39,446 nucleotides of DNA from Clostridia bacterium (GTDB taxonomy: Bacteria; Bacillota; Clostridia; DUPQ01), in contig JAFGUQ010000295.1 in assembly GCA_016938455.1 (NCBI GenBank), forward strand, positions 1 to 39,446, read 5' to 3'. Shown here piece by piece: positions 1 to 6,699 of this stretch; the first letter of the stretch is position 1; every line of letters begins with the position of its first letter. Under the pieces are notes generated by a model. That model did no database searches, was not told the DNA's origin, and was given only the letters and a program-made list of their open reading frames with translations. The translations under genes and the position numbers were made by a program.

Positions 1-10
1 CATGCGATTT

Positions 11-30
11 ATTATACTTTTATTATACCA
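11..30 (-). promoter_or_regulatory. Possible promoter for a gene beyond the left edge
   Basis: On the minus strand two TATAAT boxes lie at 22-27 (with a TGG extension at 28-30, an extended -10) and 11-16. A CAT at 1-3 could be the ATG of a leftward gene, but only that codon is inside the window. No good -35 was found. Low confidence. Confidence 0.3.
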
Positions 31-40
31 TTTTACATGT

Positions 41-74
41 AAAAAGCCCACTGTTCTAAAACAGTAGACTTTTT
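41..74 (-). terminator. Rho-independent terminator of the tRNA-Glu-Asp-Tyr cluster
   Basis: Read on the minus strand, an AAAAAG...CTTTTT outer stem and an ACTGTT/AACAGT inner stem form a hairpin ending in a T run, 34 nt after the 3' end of tRNA-Tyr. Confidence 0.8.
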
Positions 75-107
75 CAGTGACCTCATTTCTAGGGCTCTTT
101 ATCAATG

Positions 108-192
108 TGGTGGAGGGAGATGGATTCGAACCATCGAAGTCGTAGACAACAGATTTACAGTCTGCCCCCTTTGGCCGCTCGGGAATCCCTCC
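108..192 (-). tRNA. tRNA-Tyr (GTA)
   Basis: An 85-nt class II tRNA with a long variable arm and anticodon GTA in the stem context CAGACTGTAAATCTG. The acceptor stem GGAGGGA/TCCCTCC is complete, the T-loop is GGTTCGAATCC, and CCA is encoded at 108-110. It is the last of three tRNAs read leftward. Confidence 0.96.
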
Positions 193-208
193 GTATTAAA
201 TTATAAAC

Positions 209-285
209 TGGCGACCTGGAAGGGGCTCGAACCCTCGACCTCCAGCGTGACAGGCTGGCATTCTAACCAACTGAACTACCAGGCC
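209..285 (-). tRNA. tRNA-Asp (GTC)
   Basis: A 77-nt tRNA with anticodon GTC in the stem context CCAGCCTGTCACGCTGG. The T-arm is GGGTTCGAGCCC and CCA is encoded at 209-211. The acceptor GGCCTGG pairs with CCAGGTC, including one G-T pair. It lies 16 nt upstream of tRNA-Tyr in the same direction. Confidence 0.96.
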
Positions 286-294
286 GCGTTATAA

Positions 295-369
295 TGGTGA
301 CCCCTAGGGGACTTGAACCCCTGTTACCGCCGTGAAAGGGCGGTGTCTTAACCGCTTGACCAAGGGGCC
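295..369 (-). tRNA. tRNA-Glu (TTC)
   Basis: A 75-nt tRNA with anticodon TTC in the context CCGCCCTTTCACGGCGG. The T-arm is GGGGTTCAAGTCCCC and CCA is encoded at 295-297. It is the first gene of the Glu-Asp-Tyr cluster. Confidence 0.96.
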
Positions 370-387
370 AAAATAACAGCAATATAA

Positions 388-416
388 ATATTAAAGAATG
401 TGGGCCGACTTGTCAA
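388..416 (-). promoter_or_regulatory. Promoter of the tRNA-Glu-Asp-Tyr cluster
   Basis: Minus strand: -35 TTGACA (411-416, perfect), a 17-bp spacer, and -10 TAATAT (388-393), about 19 nt before tRNA-Glu. A separate promoter shows this cluster need not depend on the His-Gln-Lys promoter. Confidence 0.65.
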
Positions 417-531
417 GTGTTATTTTTAAAATGACGAAGAAACTTGATTTGCAAAAATTGAGAAATTAAATTTCATCTTCCAAGTGACACTACTCCGAAT
501 CAGCTTTTCAATATAAAATTCAAAATTCTTC

Positions 532-2697
532 TTACCAGCTGTGATGTTGCTTGTCAAAAGCAATCACAATATCATTTATCCTGTTTTCAGGTGTTGTTTT
601 AATATTGATTACTTCACCGTTTTTCAGTTCACCTTCAACAACAGTATTATCATAAGCAAAAAGTTTAAATGTCACATCCCATTCTTTCGGCCACCCGGCA
701 AACAGATATATCTTTTCATCAACACATTGAATAAGCATCTTCTGAAGAGCTATGGAAGCACTTGCTCCATGATCCTGATCAGGTACCCAGTCAAAGTTCG
801 GTCCCCAGAAAGCCTGAAACTTTGCCAGATCATTCCATTTGCAGAACTTGGCTTCTACAAAGTCTCTGGCACTTTGCGGAATAGCAAGAGTTGCTGCCTG
901 TATACCATCCTGAGTCCAGCCAAAATAGTTGCGGATGCTTCTTCTTCTGAATGTTTCTCTTCCTATTCCCACATTCTCTTTTTCAAATGAAAATAGTCTG
1001 TATGGGAAAACAGCATATAATTCAGGGTTTTCAACATTACCCAGCTTATCATAGTACAGAGCAGGTTTTATCATTGCCAAATTATAAATATCCGGTCTTC
1101 CTCCAGACATGAACATCGGGATGTCAGGAACCATTTCCCTATATTCTTCAAATGATTTTCTGATTAAATCATTTTTGATCTCGAGTTTACCTAGTTCATT
1201 GAGCACATGCTGCAACCCGGCAACTGCATCTGTAGGATTTTTGGCATCCTGCCAGTTTTCAAGAGCCTGTGAAGGATATATAACGATTTTCCCGTTCTCA
1301 TCTTTCTCCTGGTACCGCTGGAAATAGAAATCAAGAACCCCTTTGGCATGTTTCAAAAGAACATCATCTTTGAATTTCTCATCTTTTGTAAAATGATAAT
1401 ACTCTATCATCATGGTAACAAGTTCCAGCATGCCTGAATGGTAGAATCGAAGATACATGTTAGTCGATTCACCTTTTGGAACACCTTCTCGTTTGAAACC
1501 GAAATCCACATTACGGTGAGTCCCCCAAGGTGTCATAGTTTCCGGATAAAGAAGGCCGTCAATTCCATAGTATTCTTTTGTTTTCGCCTTAACAATGTCA
1601 TAGGCTTTTTCATACATTTCAAAAAATGGTTTCATCTGTTCAAAATCACCGGCATTCATCATGCTCCAGTAGATGAGTCTTGTGTTCTGAAACCAGTAGC
1701 AGCCGCCCCACATCCTGTAATCAGGATCAAATACCTGTCCATGATTCGGTATTGAAAAAGTGAATATGCTGCCATTGAATTTTATAGGGAACTCACCTTT
1801 TCCTGCACAGATATTCATGTATCTCTGCAGATGATACCCCGAATTGACAAGGGATGCTTTTTCATCTCCCTTGACATGGATGAAGCTTTTATCTGTCAGC
1901 TCTTTCCATACTTTCTTATGGTCTTTCAGGCACTTTTCATAGCTTAATTCAACACATTTTTTTGTTAGCCTGTACAGGTTCTTGATAAATTTTTTCTCAT
2001 TTTTTATGATTTCAGTCAGAACACCAATGCAAATGTCATGGGTTTTCCCCTTCTTTTCTCTATTATGATTCATGATACAAGCTCCGAATGTCCTGTATAG
2101 CAGAGGATCATCATAGAGATTTTTATAAGCAAGGATTTCCTGATGCCGTAAATTATTCTCGTAATGAGAGTCTGGATTCTGATGATACCACATAATGCAG
2201 TCATCATAGTCTTCAACCTGTTTATCCGGATAGGTGATTATTTTTTCTTCTATGTTGTCCTGGCCTGCTGTTCTGCCATACTCGACTTTTCTGCTGGTCC
2301 AGTCCCCGTCAACCAGTTTTTCATGAGTTCTCCAGATTTCATTGGTCACTTTCACTTTTATTTTTTCTTTACTGCTGACATGAATTCTGATACAAGGGTG
2401 ATTCATGTCAACAAAAATGATTGCTTCAGCAATATCATATTTTATTTTGCAGATACCAGCCTCAGTGTCAAGAGAGTAATACTGGAATTTCAACGGAGCA
2501 TCAGCTACCAGCTGAATATCTGCTTTTCCGATCTTAAGAAGCTCAAGTGCTGAAGAAAAGCTGTCAGTCTTACTGATATACATTGAAATGGTATTATTTT
2601 CTTTAGCCCAAACGTTAATGCCGATATCTCCGTTTCCAAGTGGAAAGGAATCACAGTCATTTTTACCAACCTGTTTGAATTTAATTTTATCCATCAT
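532..2697 (-). CDS. DUF5703-type, glycoside-hydrolase-like protein (cytoplasmic)
   Basis: A protein of about 721 residues. Its N-terminus carries the pattern FPLGNGDIGINVW followed by YISKTDSF, the signature I associate with DUF5703, the N-terminal domain of large bacterial proteins related to GH95-like alpha/alpha-barrel glycosidases. The C-terminal half has aromatic-rich barrel-like stretches (for example MWGGCYWFQNTRLIYW). There is no signal peptide or membrane segment, so it probably acts on an imported glycan; the substrate is unknown. The frame is open from ATG 2703, but the AGG at 2704-2706 suits the second ATG (2697) better. It follows the MetH-activation-like gene by about 30 nt, so the two may be co-transcribed. 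I recognise no catalytic pair with certainty. No clear terminator was seen in 370-531. Confidence 0.7.
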   Translation of the reverse strand: MMDKIKFKQVGKNDCDSFPLGNGDIGINVWAKENNTISMYISKTDSFSSALELLKIGKADIQLVADAPLKFQYYSLDTEAGICKIKYDIAEAIIFVDMNHPCIRIHVSSKEKIKVKVTNEIWRTHEKLVDGDWTSRKVEYGRTAGQDNIEEKIITYPDKQVEDYDDCIMWYHQNPDSHYENNLRHQEILAYKNLYDDPLLYRTFGACIMNHNREKKGKTHDICIGVLTEIIKNEKKFIKNLYRLTKKCVELSYEKCLKDHKKVWKELTDKSFIHVKGDEKASLVNSGYHLQRYMNICAGKGEFPIKFNGSIFTFSIPNHGQVFDPDYRMWGGCYWFQNTRLIYWSMMNAGDFEQMKPFFEMYEKAYDIVKAKTKEYYGIDGLLYPETMTPWGTHRNVDFGFKREGVPKGESTNMYLRFYHSGMLELVTMMIEYYHFTKDEKFKDDVLLKHAKGVLDFYFQRYQEKDENGKIVIYPSQALENWQDAKNPTDAVAGLQHVLNELGKLEIKNDLIRKSFEEYREMVPDIPMFMSGGRPDIYNLAMIKPALYYDKLGNVENPELYAVFPYRLFSFEKENVGIGRETFRRRSIRNYFGWTQDGIQAATLAIPQSARDFVEAKFCKWNDLAKFQAFWGPNFDWVPDQDHGASASIALQKMLIQCVDEKIYLFAGWPKEWDVTFKLFAYDNTVVEGELKNGEVINIKTTPENRINDIVIAFDKQHHSW

Positions 2698-2734
2698 TTT
2701 CATCCTATCTTTTCATTGATAATCGTAAAGGAAC

Positions 2735-3409
2735 TTATCCCTGAAGCTGCTTTTTCACTTTTTCATCATATTCTGCTCTTCTGTTTTCACAGATTTCCCT
2801 GTCGCATAAACGACAATTGACATAATCACTGCCGGAGGGAAACAGAATACCTGATACCGATTTCTGCGGAATCATGAGGAATGTCTCAGTCAGTTCCACA
2901 CCAACCTTTTTATCTGGCTGCTCCAGCAGTGAAAACAGTGTTTGCTGCTGATTGATCGGCCAACCGCTTAAAGAGCCCGGATTCATGGATGAAATTTTTG
3001 AAACTCCATGTTTTTCTCTGATTTCATCATAAAGATCTCTGATGGCATTTCTGAGAATTGATTCCATGATATAGTCAGCCCAGTATCTTTCAAAAACATC
3101 AGTAATTGTATTCGCCCAGTTATAGATCTCTCTTCCACAAGTTGCAATAAAAGGGAATACTCTGTTGATGTCCTTGAAGTTTCTTGACATAAGGGTGCTG
3201 TCAAATGAAATATCATCAATCGTAGTGCTGGTTTCTTCTCTGTGGCTGATAAAGCACACTTTGTAAATCGCTTTTGGTTTGGCGATTTTGACAGCCTGCT
3301 CACACATTTCATTGATTTTATCTATATCTTCCTGTTCAGAAAGTCTCATCCGGCTGGCAATCGATTTACTGTTGACCACGACTTTTTTTACATTGATATA
3401 ATTCACCAT
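2735..3409 (-). CDS. Vitamin B12-dependent methionine synthase activation-domain-like protein
   Basis: A 224-residue soluble protein. Near its middle the stretch MNPGSLSGWPINQQQTLFSL is the hallmark of the stand-alone MetH activation-domain family found with corrinoid methyltransferases in anaerobes. The C-terminus has a Cys pattern NCRLCDREICENR, possibly a metal site. The frame is open to 3523, but GGAGA lies correctly spaced before ATG 3409, and the longer version would run into the tRNA-Lys terminator. In MetH the domain presents SAM for reductive methylation of cob(II)alamin; a similar accessory role here is inference. Corrinoid-linked genes (UroD family, adenosyltransferase, DUF1638) lie elsewhere in the window. 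Confidence 0.82.
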   Translation of the reverse strand: MVNYINVKKVVVNSKSIASRMRLSEQEDIDKINEMCEQAVKIAKPKAIYKVCFISHREETSTTIDDISFDSTLMSRNFKDINRVFPFIATCGREIYNWANTITDVFERYWADYIMESILRNAIRDLYDEIREKHGVSKISSMNPGSLSGWPINQQQTLFSLLEQPDKKVGVELTETFLMIPQKSVSGILFPSGSDYVNCRLCDREICENRRAEYDEKVKKQLQG

Positions 3410-3424
3410 AATTATTCTCCTCAT

Positions 3425-3453
3425 GTAATATCTTACTATGATAATGTAATCAA
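3425..3453 (-). promoter_or_regulatory. Possible promoter of the MetH-activation-like gene
   Basis: Minus strand: TTGATT (3448-3453), a 17-bp spacer, TATTAC (3425-3430), just downstream of the tRNA-Lys terminator and 15 nt before the ATG. The -10 match is moderate. The SD lies within the presumed short leader. Confidence 0.4.
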
Positions 3454-3462
3454 TACAATAAA

Positions 3463-3488
3463 AAAAAGCATCTGTCAAGATGCTTTTT
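3463..3488 (-). terminator. Terminator of the tRNA-His-Gln-Lys cluster
   Basis: An 11-bp inverted repeat aaaaagcatct / agatgcttttt with a 4-nt loop, followed on the minus strand by a long T run. It begins directly at the CCA end of tRNA-Lys. Confidence 0.85.
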
Positions 3489-3563
3489 GGTGAGCCATGA
3501 TGGAATCGAACCATCGACACCATGATTAAAAGTCATGTGCTCTACCAACTGAGCTAATGGCCC
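3488..3563 (-). tRNA. tRNA-Lys (TTT)
   Basis: A 76-nt tRNA with anticodon TTT in the context CATGACTTTTAATCATG. The T-arm is GATGGTTCGATTCCATC and CCA is encoded at 3488-3490. It is the last gene of the His-Gln-Lys cluster and runs straight into the terminator. Confidence 0.96.
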
Positions 3564-3639
3564 TGGCTGGGATGGCAGGATTCGAACCTACGGATGACGG
3601 AGTCAAAGTCCGTTGCCTTACCGACTTGGCTACATCCCA
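3564..3639 (-). tRNA. tRNA-Gln (TTG)
   Basis: A 76-nt tRNA with anticodon TTG in the context CGGACTTTGACTCCG. The acceptor TGGGATG pairs with CATCCCA and CCA is encoded at 3564-3566. It abuts tRNA-Lys with no spacer, so processing must cut exactly between them. Confidence 0.96.
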
Positions 3640-3642
3640 CTG

Positions 3643-3718
3643 TGGGGTGGATAGTGGGTCTCGAACCCACGACATCAAGATCCACAATCTTGCGCTCTAC
3701 CACTGAACTATACCCACC
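3643..3718 (-). tRNA. tRNA-His (GTG)
   Basis: Anticodon GTG in the context CAAGATTGTGGATCTTG. The acceptor extends to eight pairs because a G at -1 (3718) pairs with C73, the identity feature of tRNA-His. CCA is encoded at 3643-3645. It is the first gene of the cluster. Confidence 0.96.
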
Positions 3719-3744
3719 ACATTAGTGTCGAAAGTCACTTTCAT

Positions 3745-3773
3745 ATTTTAATTTACTATATATTGTTTGTCAA
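3745..3773 (-). promoter_or_regulatory. Promoter of the tRNA-His-Gln-Lys cluster
   Basis: Minus strand: -35 TTGACA (3768-3773, perfect), a 17-bp spacer, -10 TAAAAT (3745-3750), 26 nt before tRNA-His. The near-consensus fits a stable-RNA promoter. Confidence 0.75.
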
Positions 3774-3787
3774 GAGAAATAAGAATC

Positions 3788-3816
3788 TTGAATTAAGTTT
3801 TTTAGTGATATATAAT
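3788..3816 (+). promoter_or_regulatory. Promoter of the membrane TPR gene
   Basis: Plus strand: -35 TTGAAT (3788-3793), a 17-bp spacer, perfect -10 TATAAT (3811-3816). The predicted start near 3823 leaves a short leader carrying AAAGGAG (3827-3833). Confidence 0.75.
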
Positions 3817-3839
3817 ATCCTTTGACAAAGGAGAAATAT

Positions 3840-4676
3840 ATGAATTTTATAAAAACATTAAAAAATTTAGTAATCTATTTATTCTTCCCCTTAGGAATTA
3901 TTCTTTTCAGTTTCAGACGTGAGTATCTGCTGCTGGCAGGTATTATCATTATATATTTCACAGTATTCTTCTTATTTAAAAAAGAAGATATATATAAGAT
4001 GATGGCAGGTTATTATGATAAAAACAAGAACACAAATAAAGCCTTGAAAAGGATGTATGATGCCTATAAGGTAAAGAAATCATCTATGAACACAGCAAAT
4101 CAATTCATCTATCTTCTTCTGAAAAGCGGTAAATATGATAAATGCGGTGAAATCATCAACGAAGTGTCAAATCGTGAGATGAAGGAAAAAGACAAAGAAA
4201 TTCTGTTGACAAACAAAGCGCTTTACCTTTGGAAAAAGAATTTAATTAGTGAGTCAATCAGTCTATATGAACAAATCACTGAAAACCATAAGTCTACGGC
4301 AGTCTATACTGCTTATGGATATGTCATCACTTTGGGAGATGATATTGATAAAGCTCTGAAACTGAACCTTGAAGCTTATGAATATAATAAAGACAGCAAA
4401 GGAATCATGGACAATCTTGCCTTAAGCTATATGAAAGCCGGTGACCTTGATAAATCATATGACCTGTATATGAAACTGCTTGAGAAAAAACCTGCATTTC
4501 CAGAAGCCTACTATAATATGGCATTACTCATGCAGCTAAAAGGTGAGTTGACTGATGCCAGATATTACCTTGGAAAGGCCCTGGAACTGCCTTTTAACGG
4601 GTTGTCAACCGTTTCAAAGCAAGAAGTGGAGAAAAAACTTGATTATATAAAAAGACTCCAGGGAAATCTGTCATAG
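3840..4676 (+). CDS. Membrane-anchored tetratricopeptide (TPR) repeat protein
   Basis: A 278-residue protein. Two hydrophobic segments lie at about residues 8-24 and 29-46, followed by a helical-repeat region with TPR-like units, clearest in the C-terminal half (DNLALSYMKAGDLDKSYDLY, then AYYNMALLMQLKGELTDARY). TPRs are protein-protein docking modules; the partner is unknown. ATG 3840 was chosen over the in-frame ATG 3822 because AAAGGAG lies just upstream of it and the predicted transcript would start about 3823. The repeats probably face the cytoplasm. It is monocistronic, and its last 34 nt overlap the end of the convergent pseudouridine synthase gene. Confidence 0.85.
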   Translation: MNFIKTLKNLVIYLFFPLGIILFSFRREYLLLAGIIIIYFTVFFLFKKEDIYKMMAGYYDKNKNTNKALKRMYDAYKVKKSSMNTANQFIYLLLKSGKYDKCGEIINEVSNREMKEKDKEILLTNKALYLWKKNLISESISLYEQITENHKSTAVYTAYGYVITLGDDIDKALKLNLEAYEYNKDSKGIMDNLALSYMKAGDLDKSYDLYMKLLEKKPAFPEAYYNMALLMQLKGELTDARYYLGKALELPFNGLSTVSKQEVEKKLDYIKRLQGNLS

Positions 4677-5308
4677 TCGGGATCACAAGTAAATGTCATT
4701 TTCTCTTTTGTCACCGGATGTGATAATGTAAGCTCAAAAGCCCACAAGGCGATTTGAGCTTTTTGTTGATCGGTTCCATACTTCTGGTCTCCGTAAATCG
4801 GAAATCCCGCATTGGCAAACTGTACTCTGATCTGATGATGCCTTCCGGTAATTAGATTCACCTTTATCAGTGAATAAAGTTCACTTTCCTTCATCACTTC
4901 ATAAGTAAGCAAAGCAAGTTTACTGTTAGGAGACTGATGTTCTGTGACATACGATTTGTTTTCACTTTCATTTTTAGAAAGATAGTTTTTCAATTCTCCG
5001 TTTTTATCATTCAGTTTTCCTCTGACAACACAAAGATATGATTTCTGGAACAGATTGTTTCTGATCTGTTCAGAAAGTCTTGAAGCTGATTTTGATGTTT
5101 TTGCAAACACCATGACTCCGCCGACAGGCCGGTCAAGCCTGTGGACAAGCCCAAGAAAAACATTCCCCGGTTTACTGTATTTTTCTTTGATGTACACTTT
5201 CATCATCGACAGAAGATCATCATCCTTGGATGAATCTTCCATCACAGGAATATTGACCGGTTTCTTCACTACCAGCAGATGATTGTCCTCAAATATGATC
5301 TCAGTCAT
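4643..5308 (-). CDS. RluA-family pseudouridine synthase
   Basis: A 221-residue protein. The catalytic motif HRLDRPVGGVMVFAK is at about residues 56-70, with Asp59 the expected nucleophile for uridine isomerisation in RNA. The family motifs LITGRHHQIRVQFA and PIYGDQKYG follow. It has no N-terminal S4 domain, so it is the short single-domain form; the RNA target (rRNA or tRNA) cannot be told. Start ATG 5308 is preferred because it overlaps the stop of the upstream methyltransferase (ATGACTGA), indicating translational coupling; the open frame continues to 5377 inside that gene. It is the last gene of the long minus-strand run, and its 3' end lies inside the convergent TPR gene. Confidence 0.92.
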   Translation of the reverse strand: MTEIIFEDNHLLVVKKPVNIPVMEDSSKDDDLLSMMKVYIKEKYSKPGNVFLGLVHRLDRPVGGVMVFAKTSKSASRLSEQIRNNLFQKSYLCVVRGKLNDKNGELKNYLSKNESENKSYVTEHQSPNSKLALLTYEVMKESELYSLIKVNLITGRHHQIRVQFANAGFPIYGDQKYGTDQQKAQIALWAFELTLSHPVTKEKMTFTCDPDYDRFPWSLFI

Positions 5309-6164
5309 TTTCCCATCTTCCTGTCGTTCCGCATGGCATGATGACCGATTGATTCTTAACGGGTAAACCGACTTCATAACTGGACACTTTCCCCTTGAAC
5401 TGGTTGTTAAGTGTCATATTCAGAATATTTTCCACCAGCATAGGTGATAAAGTATTTGTATAGGAATTCACCATGAAAAAAAGCGGTTGATCACTGAGCA
5501 GTTGCATGCAGAGCGTAATCAGATCAAACAATTCATCTTCCAGCTTCCATAGTTCTCCATTCGGGCCTCGTCCATAACTTGGAGGATCCATGATAATCGC
5601 ATCATATCTGCTCTCTCTTCTGATTTCTCTTTTCACAAACTTAATCACATCATCGACAATGAACCGGACATTTTTATCTTTCAGATTCGACAGATACAAA
5701 TTCTCCTTTGCTTTATTGACCATCCCTTTTGCAGCATCCACATGACAGACTTTTGCATTGGCATAGGCACAGGCAACGGTTGCTCCGCCGGTATAGGCAA
5801 AAAGGTTGAGCACATTGATTTCTCTTTTTTCCTTTTTGATTTTATCAATCATGAAATCCCAGTTCACTGCCTGTTCAGGAAACAGTCCAGTATGCTTAAA
5901 TCCCATGGGCTCTACATTGAATTTCAATTGTCTGTAATTGACAGTCCATTTAGCTGGAATACTCTTTAGGAACTCCCAGGTTCCTCCCCCTTTATCGCTC
6001 CGATGATATTCTGCATCACATTTCGGCCAAGACTTGACAGGCCATATAGCTTGAGGTTCAGGTCTTTTAAGAAGATATTCCCCCCATCTTTCAAGCTTCT
6101 GTCCATCACCGGTCAGAATCATTTCATAATCTTTCCATTCATCAGCCACTTTTATCTCAGCCAT
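5301..6164 (-). CDS. Class I SAM-dependent methyltransferase, RlmI-like (COG1092)
   Basis: A 287-residue protein. The SAM-binding motif I is LNLFAYTGGATVACA (about 119-133) and motif IV is DPPSYGRG (193-200), the combination typical of the RlmI/RlmK-like 23S rRNA cytosine-5 methyltransferase group. The N-terminal PUA domain of true RlmI is absent and replaced by a roughly 100-residue beta-rich region (IWPVKSWPKCDAEYHR). The C-terminus LPCGTTGRW-like tail is common in this shorter subfamily. The target nucleotide is not established. Its start overlaps the adenosyltransferase stop (TAATG) and its end overlaps the pseudouridine synthase, so the two RNA-modification genes are tightly coupled. Confidence 0.85.
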   Translation of the reverse strand: MAEIKVADEWKDYEMILTGDGQKLERWGEYLLKRPEPQAIWPVKSWPKCDAEYHRSDKGGGTWEFLKSIPAKWTVNYRQLKFNVEPMGFKHTGLFPEQAVNWDFMIDKIKKEKREINVLNLFAYTGGATVACAYANAKVCHVDAAKGMVNKAKENLYLSNLKDKNVRFIVDDVIKFVKREIRRESRYDAIIMDPPSYGRGPNGELWKLEDELFDLITLCMQLLSDQPLFFMVNSYTNTLSPMLVENILNMTLNNQFKGKVSSYEVGLPVKNQSVIMPCGTTGRWEND

Positions 6165-6688
6165 TAGTATTCTACTCCTTTTCTAGCTTGTACCCCTTTT
6201 TCAAACGGATGCTTGATGCATTTGATTTCACTGACATAATCAGCAATTTCAATTAGATCTTCTGAAGCATTTCGTCCAGTCAATACCACTTCAAGATTCT
6301 CCGGTTTTTCATGCAAAAAGTCAAGAAGTTCATTCTTATTCAATGCATTTTCATTAACTGCACCTATGATTTCATCAAAGACAACTAAATCATAGTTGTT
6401 TTCACCTATTTTTCTGAGTGCATCTTGAAACCCCTGTTCATGCTGTCTGACATATTCTCTTTTTTCCTGTTCACTCATGTCCCACAGAAATTTCTTTATT
6501 TTACTGCATCTTAGCACATCAATACTGTTGTTTTTTAAAAGCACATTGATTTCACCTGACGGAATCGCTTTTTGCATCTGTATAAAAAGAATTTTCTTAT
6601 CATAGCCTAATGCTCTAATAATCAGACCGATTGAGGCTGTTGTCTTTCCCTTACCGTCACCGGTATATATATGGATTAAACCTTTCAT
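6164..6688 (-). CDS. Cob(I)alamin/corrinoid adenosyltransferase (CobO/BtuR type)
   Basis: A 174-residue protein with a P-loop GDGKGKTT at residues 10-17 near the N-terminus, the family motif LFIQMQK, and the Walker-B-like LVVFDEIIGAV. The C-terminal LVLTGRN-like stretch (here EVVLTGRNASEDLIEIADYV) is characteristic of CobO/CobA. It transfers adenosyl from ATP to cob(I)alamin or corrinoids, giving coenzyme B12. ATG 6688 is chosen because GAGGAG sits just upstream; the open frame begins at 6700. No cobalamin-synthesis genes and no B12 riboswitch accompany it. It sits directly after PBP2, an unusual place, but fits the other corrinoid-linked genes in this run. Confidence 0.92.
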   Translation of the reverse strand: MKGLIHIYTGDGKGKTTASIGLIIRALGYDKKILFIQMQKAIPSGEINVLLKNNSIDVLRCSKIKKFLWDMSEQEKREYVRQHEQGFQDALRKIGENNYDLVVFDEIIGAVNENALNKNELLDFLHEKPENLEVVLTGRNASEDLIEIADYVSEIKCIKHPFEKGVQARKGVEY

Positions 6689-6699
6689 AACTCTCCTCA

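Noticed and set aside
3410-3523. Longer start for the MetH-activation-like gene
   Set aside because: It would be read through the tRNA-Lys terminator and part of the tRNA; ATG 3409 has its own SD.
108-3718. tRNA array split by a recent insertion
   Set aside because: Both tRNA clusters have their own near-consensus promoter and terminator, and no direct repeat or integrase was seen, so a split of one operon is not needed.
3822-3839. Earlier ATG of the TPR gene
   Set aside because: It lies at or before the predicted transcript start, and the SD AAAGGAG would fall inside the coding region.
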